A stretch of DNA of 64,000 bases from Chitinophaga niabensis (GCF_039545795.1 NZ_CP154260.1:3477001-3541000); one strand, 5' to 3'; positions 35,129-45,245 are shown, numbered from the stretch's first letter. Made by a program: numbers and translations. Notes: a model not told the origin generated them from the letters alone.

Positions 35129-36258
35129 TAGCTTAATTGCTTGTACATGGTCACGTAATCCGTAGCCAGTTTTGTTTCATTAAAATCATGGTAAATGATC
35201 GCTCCAGCATCTTTTCGGATGCGCCTGCGTTCCTCCCAGTTGCTGTAAGCCGCTGTTAACTGCGCACGCACCTCCTCCACATCATCAATCCCGGTGATCC
35301 ATCCCAGGCGGTTCTCATCCACATACTTCGACAGGCCTACATGTTCACTCAGTAATACCGGGGTACCTACAGCCAGTGATTCCACTACTACGAGTGCAAA
35401 GTTTTCATTGTGAGAAGTGAGCGCAAAGAGATCGGATTCTGCGAGGAAGGCGAATTTATCCTCGTTGTTCTTCCAGCCTGCCCACTCCACTTTATCTTCC
35501 ATTTCCAGGTCTGTTACTATCCGGGAAAGCTCCCTGAGATATGTTTCTTCTCCTGAACCACCTATCTGCAGTTTGTAGGAGAAGGGAACCTTGGAAAGGG
35601 CATGCAACAGAATGTCCAGCCCTTTCTTCGGATCTATTCGGGAAAGGAAACTGATTGTGAAGTCCTGGTTTTCTTTTCTCAGGAAGTTGCCGGCAGGGAG
35701 ATCCACCAGGTTAAAGATGAGATCGCCCTTCCATTTTTCATTCACCTGCAAACATTCCTTCCATTCCATGGGAGATGAAACATGCAGGTGGGTTTTAGAG
35801 AGCAGGTATTTGCCCAGCAGTTTGTGCATGATCTTTTTCTTCAACTGGTTCCTGCTGTTGAATACATAATCGCACATCATGCCATGCGGGCTCAGTACCG
35901 GTTTCACCCCTCTCATGGTACAGATGAGGGCAGCCCCCATTACCAGGAAGTTCCACCAGGAATGGATGTGTACCGCATCGAACTTTTTAACGGTCGTCCA
36001 GGTTTTACGCCAGAGCGCCGGGGAAATATGCGTATGATCTTTTGTGATCCTTTTAAAATAATGCACTTTCACGCCATCCATCCAAACCGGTTCATGCAAG
36101 GGCACATCCAGTTCGGTTTTACCATTTGCGGTAGTGGTATAAACGGTTACCTCATGCCCTAATACCACCAGCCGCTCAGCTAACCGTGCAATGGTCACAA
36201 TAGGACCGCCATATACATAGGCTGGTTTATAAGAGGGTACTATAAAAAGAATCTTCAT
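35128..36258 (-). CDS. Glycosyltransferase family 4
   Basis: A 376-residue GT-B enzyme. Its N-terminal domain starts 'ILFIVPSYKPAYVYGGPIVTIARLAERL' in parts, with a glycine-rich acceptor loop. The C-terminal GT4 domain has 'ISFLSRIDPKKGLDILLHAL' and the donor site 'TSHNENFALVVVESLAVGTPVLLSE' in parts, an ExxxxxxxE motif with Glu in 'NENF' and 'VVES'. These belong to retaining glycosyltransferases using nucleotide sugars, for example GDP-mannose or UDP-glucose. The specific sugar is unknown. It sits in the middle of the transferase block of the polysaccharide operon, 5 bases after the preceding gene. Confidence 0.92.
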   Translation of the reverse strand: MKILFIVPSYKPAYVYGGPIVTIARLAERLVVLGHEVTVYTTTANGKTELDVPLHEPVWMDGVKVHYFKRITKDHTHISPALWRKTWTTVKKFDAVHIHSWWNFLVMGAALICTMRGVKPVLSPHGMMCDYVFNSRNQLKKKIMHKLLGKYLLSKTHLHVSSPMEWKECLQVNEKWKGDLIFNLVDLPAGNFLRKENQDFTISFLSRIDPKKGLDILLHALSKVPFSYKLQIGGSGEETYLRELSRIVTDLEMEDKVEWAGWKNNEDKFAFLAESDLFALTSHNENFALVVVESLAVGTPVLLSEHVGLSKYVDENRLGWITGIDDVEEVRAQLTAAYSNWEERRRIRKDAGAIIYHDFNETKLATDYVTMYKQLS

Positions 36259-36263
36259 CCTGT

Positions 36264-37049
36264 TTAGAATTTTGCGCCTTTGTATGTGAGCTTTTTGTAG
36301 ATGCCCTTCAAGTTCAATACCTTGGCCACCATTTCATAGAAATACCTGGAAACAGAAGTACTTCCCAGGTTAAATCCTGCCATCATGCGGTGATGTTCCT
36401 CATGCATTTTATCTGTTACAGATACGGAAAAAGAATTGCCATGCAGGCGGTATTCCCCTAATGGTAAAGGCACATAACCTTTGATCACGCCCGGGTCCAG
36501 GCAAACAGACAAAAGGAATTTAGAGTCTGCCACATACTTCAGGGATTTATCGAATCCGCCGTTGCGGTCGTAGATCTCTCTCGTCCAGAAGGAACTTTGT
36601 TGTGCAAAAGGTACCCTGCGGATGCTGCGGATGGCTTTGTGATTGAAGTTCACGCCTTTGTAGGAGAAGATGATATTGCCTGCTTCATTGATGTAGTTCA
36701 CATCACCGAACACGAGATCACAATCTTCTTCTTCAAACTTCTGTACTACCTTTTCGAGTGCATAAGGCAGCAGGCGGTCGTCCGCATTGATATAGCAGAG
36801 ATAATCGCCATTGGCTTTGCTGAATCCTTTTCTCAGAGCATCATACATGCCTTCATCCTTTTCTGATATCAGTACATCTATCAGGCCTCTTTTCTTTTCC
36901 AGTATTTCCATCGTACTGTCTGAGGACGCCCCATCTACCACGATCAGCTCGTAATTCTTGTAGGTCTGGCCCAGTATGCTATCCAGTGTTTCCCGGATAT
37001 ATTCCTGCCCGTTATATACGGGAATAACGATTGATACTAATTTTGACAT
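36264..37049 (-). CDS. Glycosyltransferase family 2 (WcaA-like)
   Basis: A 261-residue GT-A transferase. The Rossmann-like opening is 'VSIVIPVYNGQEYIRETLDSIL' in parts, then 'YELIVVDGASSDSTMEIL', 'DVLISEKDEGMYDALRKGFSKA' in parts and the metal site 'YINADDRLLP'. It resembles WcaA-type enzymes of colanic acid clusters, whose acceptor segment 'FAQQSSFWTREIYDRNGGFDK' in parts is shared by the group. No membrane segments are present. It sits 7 bases after the acyltransferase gene. The sugar specificity is not known. Confidence 0.9.
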   Translation of the reverse strand: MSKLVSIVIPVYNGQEYIRETLDSILGQTYKNYELIVVDGASSDSTMEILEKKRGLIDVLISEKDEGMYDALRKGFSKANGDYLCYINADDRLLPYALEKVVQKFEEEDCDLVFGDVNYINEAGNIIFSYKGVNFNHKAIRSIRRVPFAQQSSFWTREIYDRNGGFDKSLKYVADSKFLLSVCLDPGVIKGYVPLPLGEYRLHGNSFSVSVTDKMHEEHHRMMAGFNLGSTSVSRYFYEMVAKVLNLKGIYKKLTYKGAKF

Positions 37050-37056
37050 CGGTCGC

Positions 37057-37683
37057 TTATTGGTTTCTGTATTTTTTAATGGTAGCGGGGTTACCTGCTA
37101 CGATCGCATATTCCGGTACATCTTTCGTTACCACGGAACCTGCGCCTATAATGGAGTGTGAACCTATGTGCACACCAGGCAGAATGATCACCCGGGTACC
37201 TATCCACACATCATCTCCTATCACTACCGGCCTTCTGGGTGTTGCTCCCTGTTCGCGCATGGGAATATCAATGCGTTCGAAATTATGGCCACCGGAGAGG
37301 ATGCTCACATCGGGGCCAAACATTACATCGCTGCCAATGATGGTATCATTACCGATCCAGCAGTTCGTGTTCAGGCCTGTATAATCGCCTATCTCTACCT
37401 GTTTGCCACTGCCAAAGTGTACATTCCTGCCGATCTTGATATGTTTGCCGCTGCGGTAGAAAATACGCGAAGCCAGGAAAGTGCGGAAGGACATGCACAG
37501 TCCGCCAATAGGCCGCGGAGGGTCTGGCAGCCAGATAGCAATGCTGTAGTAGAGATAGAGTAAAAAGCTCTTATACAGGGAGATGTTAGACCTGCGCAAA
37601 AAGTAAAGGGGATTATCCCTGTACATTTTCACCTTGCCTGTTCTCGCGTCTGTTTTCTCGTGAAATAATGGTTGCGTTGACAT
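37057..37683 (-). CDS. Hexapeptide-repeat acyltransferase (maltose/galactoside acetyltransferase-like)
   Basis: A 208-residue left-handed beta-helix acyltransferase. The N-terminal 90 residues include a hydrophobic stretch 'SFLLYLYYSIAIWLP', which could bind the membrane. The repeats 'IKIGRNVHFGSGKQVEIGD' and 'IGNDTIIGSDVMFGPDVSILSG' in parts lead to the active-site histidine in 'GGHNFERID'. Then come 'VVIGDDVWIGTRVIILPGV' and 'IVAGNPATIKKYR', the standard end of the family. It probably acetylates a sugar of the repeat unit using acetyl-CoA. It is the second acyltransferase of the operon, unlike the wcaF-type one in sequence. Confidence 0.9.
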   Translation of the reverse strand: MSTQPLFHEKTDARTGKVKMYRDNPLYFLRRSNISLYKSFLLYLYYSIAIWLPDPPRPIGGLCMSFRTFLASRIFYRSGKHIKIGRNVHFGSGKQVEIGDYTGLNTNCWIGNDTIIGSDVMFGPDVSILSGGHNFERIDIPMREQGATPRRPVVIGDDVWIGTRVIILPGVHIGSHSIIGAGSVVTKDVPEYAIVAGNPATIKKYRNQ

Positions 37684-37686
37684 AGA

Positions 37687-38916
37687 TTAATTATTATAGA
37701 GTGCCCATTCCGGCATCGTCATCTCTTTCAGTTCATAATAAGAAGTAAGCAGTATGGCTGCAATGCCCGGTACATACAGCCGCAAGGCCTGGAAGGGCGA
37801 GAACAGGAAGCTCCATATCAGCCCTATGGTCATTAAAACCAGTACAGGGTATAATGCCAACTCCTGTCCGTTGCGAATGAGATTGAAACCAATCTTCATC
37901 AGCAGCCAGAACAAATAACAGATGGCTATGAAGCCCCCGATCCCCCAGTTCACCCAGGCCCCCATCAATACAGAGTGGCTGGGTACGAGGTGATCTATCT
38001 CCTTCGCAGATTGCAGGTTCATCTCTTCATCGTGATACATCAGCAGGATCATGTAATACTTCAATGTTTTATCAGGCGCCCAGGAGCCGTGCCCGAAAAT
38101 GGGTTTGTCCGCAATGGCCGCACCGGCCGCAAAAGTTTCCGCCCGCCCTGTTATTAAGAGGCCCAGCGGATTATAGGGGTTATCCAGCCTTTCCAGTTGT
38201 TCCCTTGAGTGATCCCCTCCTATCTCTCCATCCAGTACAGCCCGTACATAAAAGAAGTAACAGATCTGAAAGAGTATGGCGGCAATCACGGAGAAGAGGA
38301 TGATCTTCTGCCGGGAGATGGATACTTTACTGTTTAAGAAATAAATGATAGCAGCACTGATAAAGAAGATCAACCCGGTGGAACGGGAGTCCATACCAAA
38401 GCACAACAGGCTGAAACCGATCAGTGAAATTAACACCAGCTTTTGCTCTCCCCGCTGATACAGGTAATACACCAGCAGGTACATGGCATTGGTTAAGATG
38501 GGTGCTATCTTGAATTTAAAATAACTCATGTCCGAATCCACAATATCATCCGTATAGATGATGTTCTTGATCATGGTCATGAATATGAAGAATAAGATCG
38601 TGGAGGGTTCATTCAATGTTTTGAATAAAAAGATGAAGGACAACATGGCGATGATGGTACCGGCCCAGCCGCGTAAATAATTCTGCGGTGTGCTGTGTAC
38701 GATCAGCAGGTCCGTCACTACCTGGAACATCAGCAGCAGCAGTAAAGCTGCCAGCATCTTTTTCAGATAAGGGTATTCATCCAGATCGCTGGGTTTGTAG
38801 GTGAAGGGCGTTGCCAGGATCACGAGGAACTCATTCAACCATAACTGTCCTACTAAGGATACTTTCAAAGTACTTAGCATGGTGTACAGAAAAACGCCGG
38901 TCTTCTTCAGGTTCAT
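37687..38916 (-). CDS. O-antigen/exopolysaccharide polymerase (Wzy-like)
   Basis: A 409-residue membrane protein with about ten to eleven hydrophobic helices ('LAALLLLLMFQVVTDLLIV', 'WAGTIIAMLSFIFLFKTL', 'LVLISLIGFSLLCFGMDSRSTG' in parts). A large extracytoplasmic loop contains 'LLITGRAETFAAGAAIADKPIFGHGSW' in parts and 'HSVLMGAWVNWGIGGFIAICYLFWLL' in parts. The R-E...G-G-S loop and the following H-S are typical of Wzy/WaaL O-antigen ligase-polymerase proteins. It would join repeat units on the periplasmic face after flipping by Wzx. The gene overlaps the neighbouring transferase gene by 4 bases. Wzy proteins diverge strongly, so the call relies on topology and context. Confidence 0.83.
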   Translation of the reverse strand: MNLKKTGVFLYTMLSTLKVSLVGQLWLNEFLVILATPFTYKPSDLDEYPYLKKMLAALLLLLMFQVVTDLLIVHSTPQNYLRGWAGTIIAMLSFIFLFKTLNEPSTILFFIFMTMIKNIIYTDDIVDSDMSYFKFKIAPILTNAMYLLVYYLYQRGEQKLVLISLIGFSLLCFGMDSRSTGLIFFISAAIIYFLNSKVSISRQKIILFSVIAAILFQICYFFYVRAVLDGEIGGDHSREQLERLDNPYNPLGLLITGRAETFAAGAAIADKPIFGHGSWAPDKTLKYYMILLMYHDEEMNLQSAKEIDHLVPSHSVLMGAWVNWGIGGFIAICYLFWLLMKIGFNLIRNGQELALYPVLVLMTIGLIWSFLFSPFQALRLYVPGIAAILLTSYYELKEMTMPEWALYNN

Positions 38917-40055
38917 TGCGGTAACAGTTGTGCATTAATGATCTCTTCCATTCTCTTCCGGTTCACGGCTGCGCTGTATTCCTGCATAAAATCTTCACGG
39001 AGCAAAGTGCCTAAGTGTTGTCCTTTTCCATTAAAGGTGAGCAGGGCGTTTTTAAACCCTTCCGCTGTATTGGCGATAATAAAGTTTTCGCTCCTTACGC
39101 CTTCCACGCCTTTGGCGGTGGCAATCACAGGGGTTCTGAGTGCCATGGCTTCCAGGCATTTTAAACGGGTGCCGCTGCCATGCAGTAAGGGAATGATCAC
39201 GCCACTTGCCATACCAATGAAAGGTTTTACATCCGGTACTTTGCCTATTGCTTTAATGTTCTTCCATTCTTCCGCGCCTTTCAGTTTTCTCAGGGCTTCT
39301 TTGGAATGCCGGCCCACCAGCAATAACCGGAAGCGTGCAGCCAGTTCATCGTTCCATACATTTTCCACGAACCATTTCAAACCTTCATAGTTCATGTACA
39401 TGGAAAAATTAGCTGTCATCACCAGTACATTCGGGTCTCTCACCACATCCAGTTCATATTCCCTTTCGTCCAGGAAGTTGGGGATCACAAAGAGTTTTGA
39501 AGGATCGATGAATGATCTGTGATAGGCTTTATCTACTTCGCTGACTACCAGTACGGCAGCTGCCTGGTTGAAATATTTCCTTTCGTGCAGTTTCTCCACG
39601 GCTACCAACTGCGACCTTCTCAGCTTTTTCACGAACCCCTTCGCAGGTACCTGCTGCGTGTGCAGGGCCTGCGCATTGTGGGTACCCAGGATCACAGGAA
39701 TACCCCGGTTCCTGAAATAACTGATGTATTGACCGATGTAACCATAATCCAGGAAAGCGAGGTCTATTTTCCTGTTCTGGAATATCTTTTCAAATAATTG
39801 TAATACGGAGCTGGTACGTTGAAAGTGATGCCTGCCTGTTAAACGGTCTGCCAGGCCCAGTGCTTTTTCTTCGTGGATAAAAAACTCCACTCCTTCTATC
39901 TGATATTCCCGCAGATCTACCTGTTCCTCATTGCCAATAATGGCAAATACCCGGTGGCCCAGTTCTGCCAGTACCTTCAGCAGGTAGTAGCTGCGGAGTT
40001 TTTCACCGCCGTTTTGCGGGAATGGAGAAATATTGGTAAAGAATAAGATGTTCAT
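38913..40055 (-). CDS. Glycosyltransferase family 4 (WbpY/sugar transferase-like)
   Basis: A 380-residue GT-B transferase. The N-terminus 'ILFFTNISPFPQNGGEKLRSYYLL' in parts has the glycine-rich GGxxR acceptor motif. 'IPVILGTHNAQALHTQQ' contains the histidine-asparagine that is common in this branch. The C-terminal half carries 'VLVMTANFSMYMNYEGLKWFV' in parts, 'FRLLLVGRHSKEAL' and the donor site 'IPLLHGSGTRLKCLEAMALRTPVIATA' in parts. It is cytoplasmic, with no signal. The sugar is not assignable. It sits between the flippase gene and the polymerase gene and overlaps the latter by 4 bases. Confidence 0.9.
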   Translation of the reverse strand: MNILFFTNISPFPQNGGEKLRSYYLLKVLAELGHRVFAIIGNEEQVDLREYQIEGVEFFIHEEKALGLADRLTGRHHFQRTSSVLQLFEKIFQNRKIDLAFLDYGYIGQYISYFRNRGIPVILGTHNAQALHTQQVPAKGFVKKLRRSQLVAVEKLHERKYFNQAAAVLVVSEVDKAYHRSFIDPSKLFVIPNFLDEREYELDVVRDPNVLVMTANFSMYMNYEGLKWFVENVWNDELAARFRLLLVGRHSKEALRKLKGAEEWKNIKAIGKVPDVKPFIGMASGVIIPLLHGSGTRLKCLEAMALRTPVIATAKGVEGVRSENFIIANTAEGFKNALLTFNGKGQHLGTLLREDFMQEYSAAVNRKRMEEIINAQLLPQ

Positions 40056-40058
40056 CTG

Positions 40059-41609
40059 TTAATTTGCTTTAGGTACAGCCATCCGGGGATGTACTTTAGA
40101 CATTACTTTAAAAATGATCCCTTCCAGTTTTTCCTTTTCATAAGGTGTTAAGCCCATGAGGCGGATAAACAATGTGAGGCTCACTACTGTTATCATACCC
40201 GTACATAAAAGGCGGGCAAATCCTTCTTCCATAAAATAGTATGGGATCAGGGAGAACAATGTGGCCAGCACTACCGGCACCATGGCGCTGAGCACTACCC
40301 TGCGCAGAAAATCAGCAACAGGCATACCTGTATGCCGTTTTGCCGCAAAGATCCTGTAGGCCGTGAGCACACATTCAATGAAAATGCTCAGTACCAATAC
40401 AGAAGCGGGTGGCCATCCTGCTTTCAGCAAAAGATAGGCACCGGGCAGGTTCAGCAGCAGCAGAATGCTCATGATCACCTGGTACTTTCCTATCCTGCCC
40501 ACCGCATGTACTGCCATCTGCAAACCGGCGGATAACTGGTAAGCCAGCGAGGCTACAATAATGAGGCGGCAGAAGATAACAGTATGTTCAGGAATAGTGT
40601 TCAGCCAGAGCTTTAATACAAAAGGCATTTCGATCAATGCAGGAATAGCGAAGAAAGCCATCAGGTAAAAAGAGAACTTACAGGCCATCATAGACAGCAT
40701 GATCATCCTTTCCCGGTTGCCACTGCCTTCGCTTTTCACCAGTTGCGGGTTCAGGGACTGCAACATGGTCACCGCAAAAAAGCTGAGTTGTGCGTTCACC
40801 TGGTTGGCAATAGCAAATGCGGCATTGATCACTGCGCCGAAGAAAACATTCAGGATCATGGCCACACCCTGTGTTTTAGCAATTACACCGGAAGCACCTA
40901 CCATACCCCAACCGGAATAGGCAAACATTTCTTTCAGCAATTGCCTGTCAAAATCCCGCACACTCATTTTGCTCTCTTTGTATTTCAGGGCGCAGTAAAC
41001 TCTTTTTGCCAGGAGTAATGCAACCGTGAGTAAAGCGAGCACACCGCCATATAGCACGAGCTTATCTGTTGCCACATATTGCAGGCAGATGGCGGCTGCG
41101 AGCTTCACCACAGATTCCAGGATGCCCAGTACGGCCACAAGGAACATGTTCTCATGCGTATTGATGATGGCATCGTAAGGAACGGATATAATGGTGAAGA
41201 AAGCACTCAGGGCCATAAAGTGAAAAATGAGTTTGGCAGCGGGTAACCTTGCCGCCGGGATGTTCAGCACATCACTGAACAGGTAGAGACCCGCTATTTC
41301 CAGCAGGCCTACTACCACAATACCTATCGCAAGATGCAGCCATACACTGGAGTTAAAGGCAGTTTTCAGTTTCTGTTCATCTCCTGCTCCCAGGAAAAAC
41401 GACATATACCGCTGGGTGGACATGGTCATGGAGCTGTTCAAAAAAGACAGCATTGCCACAATACCACTTACCAGGTTAAAGATGCCGTAATCCTCCACAC
41501 CCAATGCATTCAGCACCAGCCTCGTTGCATATAATGCAATGAACATGGAGATGAGCATCTTTCCGTATAGGAATCCTGTATTTAAAACTACCCTGTTGGC
41601 CGCTTGCAT
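40059..41609 (-). CDS. Polysaccharide repeat-unit flippase (Wzx-like)
   Basis: A 516-residue polytopic inner-membrane protein of the MOP exporter superfamily, with about twelve to fourteen helices. It opens 'NTGFLYGKMLISMFIALYATRLVLNALG' in parts and 'DYGIFNLVSGIVAMLSFLNSSM' in parts, the Wzx start. Later segments include 'FNSSVWLHLAIGIVVVGLLEI', in parts, and 'QVNAQLSFFAVTMLQSLNPQLVKSEG' in parts. It would move undecaprenyl-linked repeat units to the periplasmic face. It lies between gmd and a transferase gene. Substrate specificity cannot be read. Confidence 0.93.
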   Translation of the reverse strand: MQAANRVVLNTGFLYGKMLISMFIALYATRLVLNALGVEDYGIFNLVSGIVAMLSFLNSSMTMSTQRYMSFFLGAGDEQKLKTAFNSSVWLHLAIGIVVVGLLEIAGLYLFSDVLNIPAARLPAAKLIFHFMALSAFFTIISVPYDAIINTHENMFLVAVLGILESVVKLAAAICLQYVATDKLVLYGGVLALLTVALLLAKRVYCALKYKESKMSVRDFDRQLLKEMFAYSGWGMVGASGVIAKTQGVAMILNVFFGAVINAAFAIANQVNAQLSFFAVTMLQSLNPQLVKSEGSGNRERMIMLSMMACKFSFYLMAFFAIPALIEMPFVLKLWLNTIPEHTVIFCRLIIVASLAYQLSAGLQMAVHAVGRIGKYQVIMSILLLLNLPGAYLLLKAGWPPASVLVLSIFIECVLTAYRIFAAKRHTGMPVADFLRRVVLSAMVPVVLATLFSLIPYYFMEEGFARLLCTGMITVVSLTLFIRLMGLTPYEKEKLEGIIFKVMSKVHPRMAVPKAN

Positions 41610-41612
41610 AAA

Positions 41613-42710
41613 TTATCCGATCAGATGTTCAAACTGCGTCACTTCTTTTCTCCGGAACAATTCCACATCAGCGGCTACCATTTCTTTCACGAGCGCCGGC
41701 AGGTCATATTTAGGTTCCCAGCCCAGTACTGTTTTTGATTTGGTAGGATCGCCGATCAGCAGTTCCACTTCCGTAGGACGGAAATAAGCAGGGTCTACTG
41801 CTACTACTTCTTTACCTACCGGCAGAATGTATTCTTTATTCCGGCAGGCGGAAATAACACCTACTTCATTTACACCTTCTCCTGTGAATTCCAGTTCAAT
41901 GCCCAGTTCATCAAAGGCCATGCGTACAAAGTCACGCACAGGCGTGGTGATGCCGGTCGCAATCACATAATCGTCTGCCTTATCCTGCTGGAGGATGCGC
42001 CACATAGCTTCCACATAATCTTTGGCATGGCCCCAGTCCCTGCGTGCATCCAGGTTACCAAGGAATAACTTATCCTGCATACCCAGCACGATAGCCGCTG
42101 CTGCGCGGGTGATCTTCCGGGTTACGAAAGTCTCACCACGCAGAGGGCTTTCATGATTAAAGAGGATGCCATTACAGGCAAACATATTATAGGCTTCCCT
42201 GTAGTTTACAGTGATCCAGTAAGCGTAAAGTTTAGCTACTGCATAAGGGCTCCTTGGATAAAAAGGTGTGCTTTCCTTTTGCGGTACTTCCTGCACCAGG
42301 CCATAGAGTTCTGAAGTACTGGCCTGGTATACCTTTGTTTTGTTCTCCAGCTTCAGGATGCGCAGGGCTTCCAGGATGCGGAGGGTTCCAATGCCATCTG
42401 CATTGGCGGTATATTCCGGTGTATCAAAGCTCACTTTTACATGGCTCATTGCGGCCAGGTTATATATTTCATCAGGCTGTGTTTCCTGTATAATGCGGAT
42501 AATATTGGTACTGTCCGTCATATCTCCGTAATGGAGCCGGAAGCGGACGTTTTCGCTGTGGGGGTCCTGGTACAGGTGATCGATACGTTCGGTGTTGATC
42601 AGTGAAGCGCGGCGTTTTACGCCGTGTACCATATAGCCTTTCTCCAACAATAATTCCGCCAGATAGGCGCCATCCTGTCCGTTTACACCAGTAATTAAAG
42701 CTACTTTCAT
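41613..42710 (-). CDS. gmd: GDP-mannose 4,6-dehydratase
   Basis: A 365-residue short-chain dehydrogenase converting GDP-D-mannose to GDP-4-dehydro-6-deoxy-D-mannose, the first step to GDP-L-fucose. The NADP site is '[18 protein letters not shown]' (GxxGxxG). The catalytic region shows 'QASTSELYG' and '[15 protein letters not shown]', giving the Thr/Ser-Tyr-Lys set, and the Gmd-specific '[19 protein letters not shown]' in parts. Length and motifs are full family standard. It follows 29 bases after fcl, the next enzyme of the pathway. Confidence 0.97.
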   Translation of the reverse strand: MKVALITGVNGQDGAYLAELLLEKGYMVHGVKRRASLINTERIDHLYQDPHSENVRFRLHYGDMTDSTNIIRIIQETQPDEIYNLAAMSHVKVSFDTPEYTANADGIGTLRILEALRILKLENKTKVYQASTSELYGLVQEVPQKESTPFYPRSPYAVAKLYAYWITVNYREAYNMFACNGILFNHESPLRGETFVTRKITRAAAAIVLGMQDKLFLGNLDARRDWGHAKDYVEAMWRILQQDKADDYVIATGITTPVRDFVRMAFDELGIELEFTGEGVNEVGVISACRNKEYILPVGKEVVAVDPAYFRPTEVELLIGDPTKSKTVLGWEPKYDLPALVKEMVAADVELFRRKEVTQFEHLIG

Positions 42711-42739
42711 TTGATTGTTTTTTAGAAGTTATATAAGTA

Positions 42740-43690
42740 TTATCCGATCGCGTTCATGACGGAGAATTGTTTTTTTACGAAGTCGCTGTAAGCGAGGGTC
42801 AGACCTGTTTTCAGATCTGTTTTATGCTGCCAGCCTAACTGATGGAGTTTGGATACATCCATTAATTTGCGTGGTGTACCATCCGGTTTGGAGGCATCAA
42901 AGATGATCTCTCCTTCAAAGTTGGTCACTGCTTTTACGGCTTCTGCGAGTTCACGGATGCTGAGGTCTTCCCCTGTTCCGATGTTCACCAGTTCCCTTCC
43001 GTTATATTCCTGCATGAGATATACGCAGGCATCTGCGAGATCATCTGCAAAAAGGAATTCGCGTTTGGGTGTGCCGCTGCCCCATACGGTTACCGTATCT
43101 TTCTTATTGACACGGGCTTCGTAGAACCTGCGGATCAGCGCCGGCAGCACATGTGAATTTTCAGGATGGTAATTATCACCGATGCCATACAGGTTAGTAG
43201 GCATCACGCTGATAAAGTTGCAGCCATACTGGTCCCGGTATGCTTCACATAATTTAATCCCGGCTATCTTGGCAATGGCATAGGGTTCATTCGTTTGCTC
43301 CAGGGGGCCGGTGAGCAAGCTGCTTTCCTGTAATGGCTGTGGTGCCAAACGGGGATAGATACAGGAACTGCCAAGGAACATCAGTTTGGTCACTTTATAT
43401 TTCCATGCAGCATGGATAATATTGGAAGCGATCATGAGGTTATCGTAGAGGAATTCAGCCCTGTAAGTATTGTTAGCATGAATGCCACCCACTTTGGCAG
43501 CTGCCAGAAATACATAATCCGGCTGCTCTTCTGCAAAGAAGGCATCTACCTCTGCCTGCGAACGGAGATCCAGTTCCCCGGAAGTACGCAGGACAATGTT
43601 CTGATAGCCCAGTGCGATCAATTTCCTTTTAATGGCACCTCCTACCATCCCGCGATGCCCTGCTATGTAAATTTTATCTGTTAGTTTCAT
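42740..43690 (-). CDS. fcl: GDP-L-fucose synthase
   Basis: A 316-residue epimerase-reductase (WcaG/Fcl) that turns the Gmd product into GDP-L-fucose using NADPH. It has the nucleotide-binding '[13 protein letters not shown]', the catalytic segment '[19 protein letters not shown]' with the Ser/Cys pair, '[18 protein letters not shown]' with the YxxxK, and '[10 protein letters not shown]'. The end is normal for the family. It sits a single base from manC and 29 bases from gmd, so the three GDP-sugar genes are transcribed together. Confidence 0.97.
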   Translation of the reverse strand: MKLTDKIYIAGHRGMVGGAIKRKLIALGYQNIVLRTSGELDLRSQAEVDAFFAEEQPDYVFLAAAKVGGIHANNTYRAEFLYDNLMIASNIIHAAWKYKVTKLMFLGSSCIYPRLAPQPLQESSLLTGPLEQTNEPYAIAKIAGIKLCEAYRDQYGCNFISVMPTNLYGIGDNYHPENSHVLPALIRRFYEARVNKKDTVTVWGSGTPKREFLFADDLADACVYLMQEYNGRELVNIGTGEDLSIRELAEAVKAVTNFEGEIIFDASKPDGTPRKLMDVSKLHQLGWQHKTDLKTGLTLAYSDFVKKQFSVMNAIG

Positions 43691-43691
43691 C

Positions 43692-44711
43692 TTATAATAA
43701 TTCCGGGCGGTTCTCTTTCACCCATTGATGTAATTGTTTTATTTCCTGTCCTTTCCCCTTTTGCATGATCAGCAAAGCGCCGGGGGTATCTACCACTACC
43801 ATGTTTTCCACACCAACCAGGGCTACCAGTTTTTCTTTTCCTATCACCATGCTGTTCTGCGGATTGCTGTTGATGAAAACTGCCTGGTGATTGCTGTACT
43901 GGTAATGTTGGGTTAAAGCTTCCGAGAGCGCTTCGTAGCTGCCTACATCACTCCATTGCATATAACTGGGAACTACTTTCACCCGCTGGCTTTTTTCCAT
44001 CACGGCATAGTCGATACTATCTGCCGGAATCGCTTCCATGGTAGCCAGGGAAACCGTTCCGGTCTGCAGCCATTCTTCTGCCGCAACGGCCGCAGCTTCG
44101 TAAATAGCCGGTGCATACTTTTGCAGTTCCTCCAGCATTACACCTGCCTTGCAACAGAAGATGCCGCTGTTCCAGAGGTAATCCCTGCTTTCCAGTAACA
44201 GTGTAGCTGTTGGCAGATCCGGTTTTTCCACAAAGCGCAGCACATCATATCCTTTGTACTGTATGTAACCATAACCGGTTTCAGGATAGTTTGGCTGCAG
44301 ACCAATGGTAACCAGGTTGTCTGCTTCTGCGAGTTCCTTTGCGGTAGCAATGGTTTGTGCATAGAGGTCCGGTGTACCGATCAGGTGATCTGCGGGTGTG
44401 ATGAGCAACACTGTTTCAGGGGCTGTAACAAATGCTGCCAAAGCGATGGCAGCGGCCGTATTACGACCAACAGGTTCAGCCAGCAGCAAAGGATCTTCTG
44501 CACCGGCTTCCTGTAATTGTGTGGCTATCATGTGCTGCTGTTGGGCATTCATGATGGCCATGATCTTTGTACAGGCGGTTTTATTCCTTAAGTAAGTGAG
44601 TTGCAAAAGGCTCCGGTCTTCAAACAAAGGCAATAGCTGTTTGGGTGTTTGCTGGTTAGACAATGGCCAGAGGCGGGTGCCGGACCCGCCACAAAGTAAG
44701 ATATGATGCAT
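43692..44711 (-). CDS. manC: Mannose-1-phosphate guanylyltransferase
   Basis: A 339-residue nucleotidyltransferase making GDP-mannose from mannose-1-phosphate and GTP. Signature motifs are '[22 protein letters not shown]' in parts, '[12 protein letters not shown]', '[10 protein letters not shown]', '[17 protein letters not shown]' and 'DYAVMEKS' plus '[10 protein letters not shown]'. It is the short, single-function form; the C-terminal isomerase domain of bifunctional ManC/AlgA proteins is missing, and only a short beta-helix-like tail ('[14 protein letters not shown]') remains. No phosphomannomutase was seen nearby, so mannose-1-phosphate must come from a gene outside the window. Confidence 0.95.
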   Translation of the reverse strand: MHHILLCGGSGTRLWPLSNQQTPKQLLPLFEDRSLLQLTYLRNKTACTKIMAIMNAQQQHMIATQLQEAGAEDPLLLAEPVGRNTAAAIALAAFVTAPETVLLITPADHLIGTPDLYAQTIATAKELAEADNLVTIGLQPNYPETGYGYIQYKGYDVLRFVEKPDLPTATLLLESRDYLWNSGIFCCKAGVMLEELQKYAPAIYEAAAVAAEEWLQTGTVSLATMEAIPADSIDYAVMEKSQRVKVVPSYMQWSDVGSYEALSEALTQHYQYSNHQAVFINSNPQNSMVIGKEKLVALVGVENMVVVDTPGALLIMQKGKGQEIKQLHQWVKENRPELL

Positions 44712-44717
44712 GGTTCT

Positions 44718-45245
44718 TTATATATAGGTTTGTTCGAGGGCTTCGTCTACAGTTACCACTTCGTTGGCAGCAAGGGTGGCGATCATGGCATAACCAAGAC
44801 TGTGGAGTACCGCTTTCACTTTGTTCCGGCTCACTTCAATGATCCTTCCGCGGTGATGCATTAATGGGCCTGCAGTGATCTCCACCATATCGTTCTGGCG
44901 GATAGGCACTTTCTCCAGTGTCACGTGTTTGTGGTCCCGCAGGAAACTTTTGATCAGCTCAATTTCCTGGGTTTGTATCACGGCAGGTTTACCCAGCCAG
45001 TATACAAAGTTCACTACCCCTTCCACTTCTCTCACCAGCGATTTCATGCGTTCCGGGATGCGTACAAATACATAGGAAGAGAACAAAGGTTCTTCCACGA
45101 TCTTCCGCCGGTCGCTCCAACGTTTTTCCACCTGGTTTAACGGGCAGTAACATTCCACCTGCTTACGTGTAAGCGTTTCTGCTACTTTTTTTTCCGCTCT
45201 TGACCTGGTATACAGTGCGTACCAGGCATGCACTTCTTGTTGCAT
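44718..45245 (-). CDS. UpxY-family transcription antiterminator (NusG paralogue)
   Basis: A 175-residue NusG-like protein. The NGN domain covers residues 1-110, with 'HAWYALYTRSRAEKKVAETL' in parts, 'CYCPLNQVEKRWSDRRK', 'PLFSSYVFVRI' and 'VEGVVNFVYWLGKPAVI'. The KOW domain has 'VEITAGPLMHHRGRIIEV' and 'KVKAVLHSLGYAMIATL'. UpxY/RfaH-type proteins keep RNA polymerase going through long polysaccharide operons. Here the gene is third in its operon, after the wza- and wzc-like genes, and is preceded by a 141-base spacer, an atypical place; it is usually first. No UpxZ partner was seen. Confidence 0.93.
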   Translation of the reverse strand: MQQEVHAWYALYTRSRAEKKVAETLTRKQVECYCPLNQVEKRWSDRRKIVEEPLFSSYVFVRIPERMKSLVREVEGVVNFVYWLGKPAVIQTQEIELIKSFLRDHKHVTLEKVPIRQNDMVEITAGPLMHHRGRIIEVSRNKVKAVLHSLGYAMIATLAANEVVTVDEALEQTYI

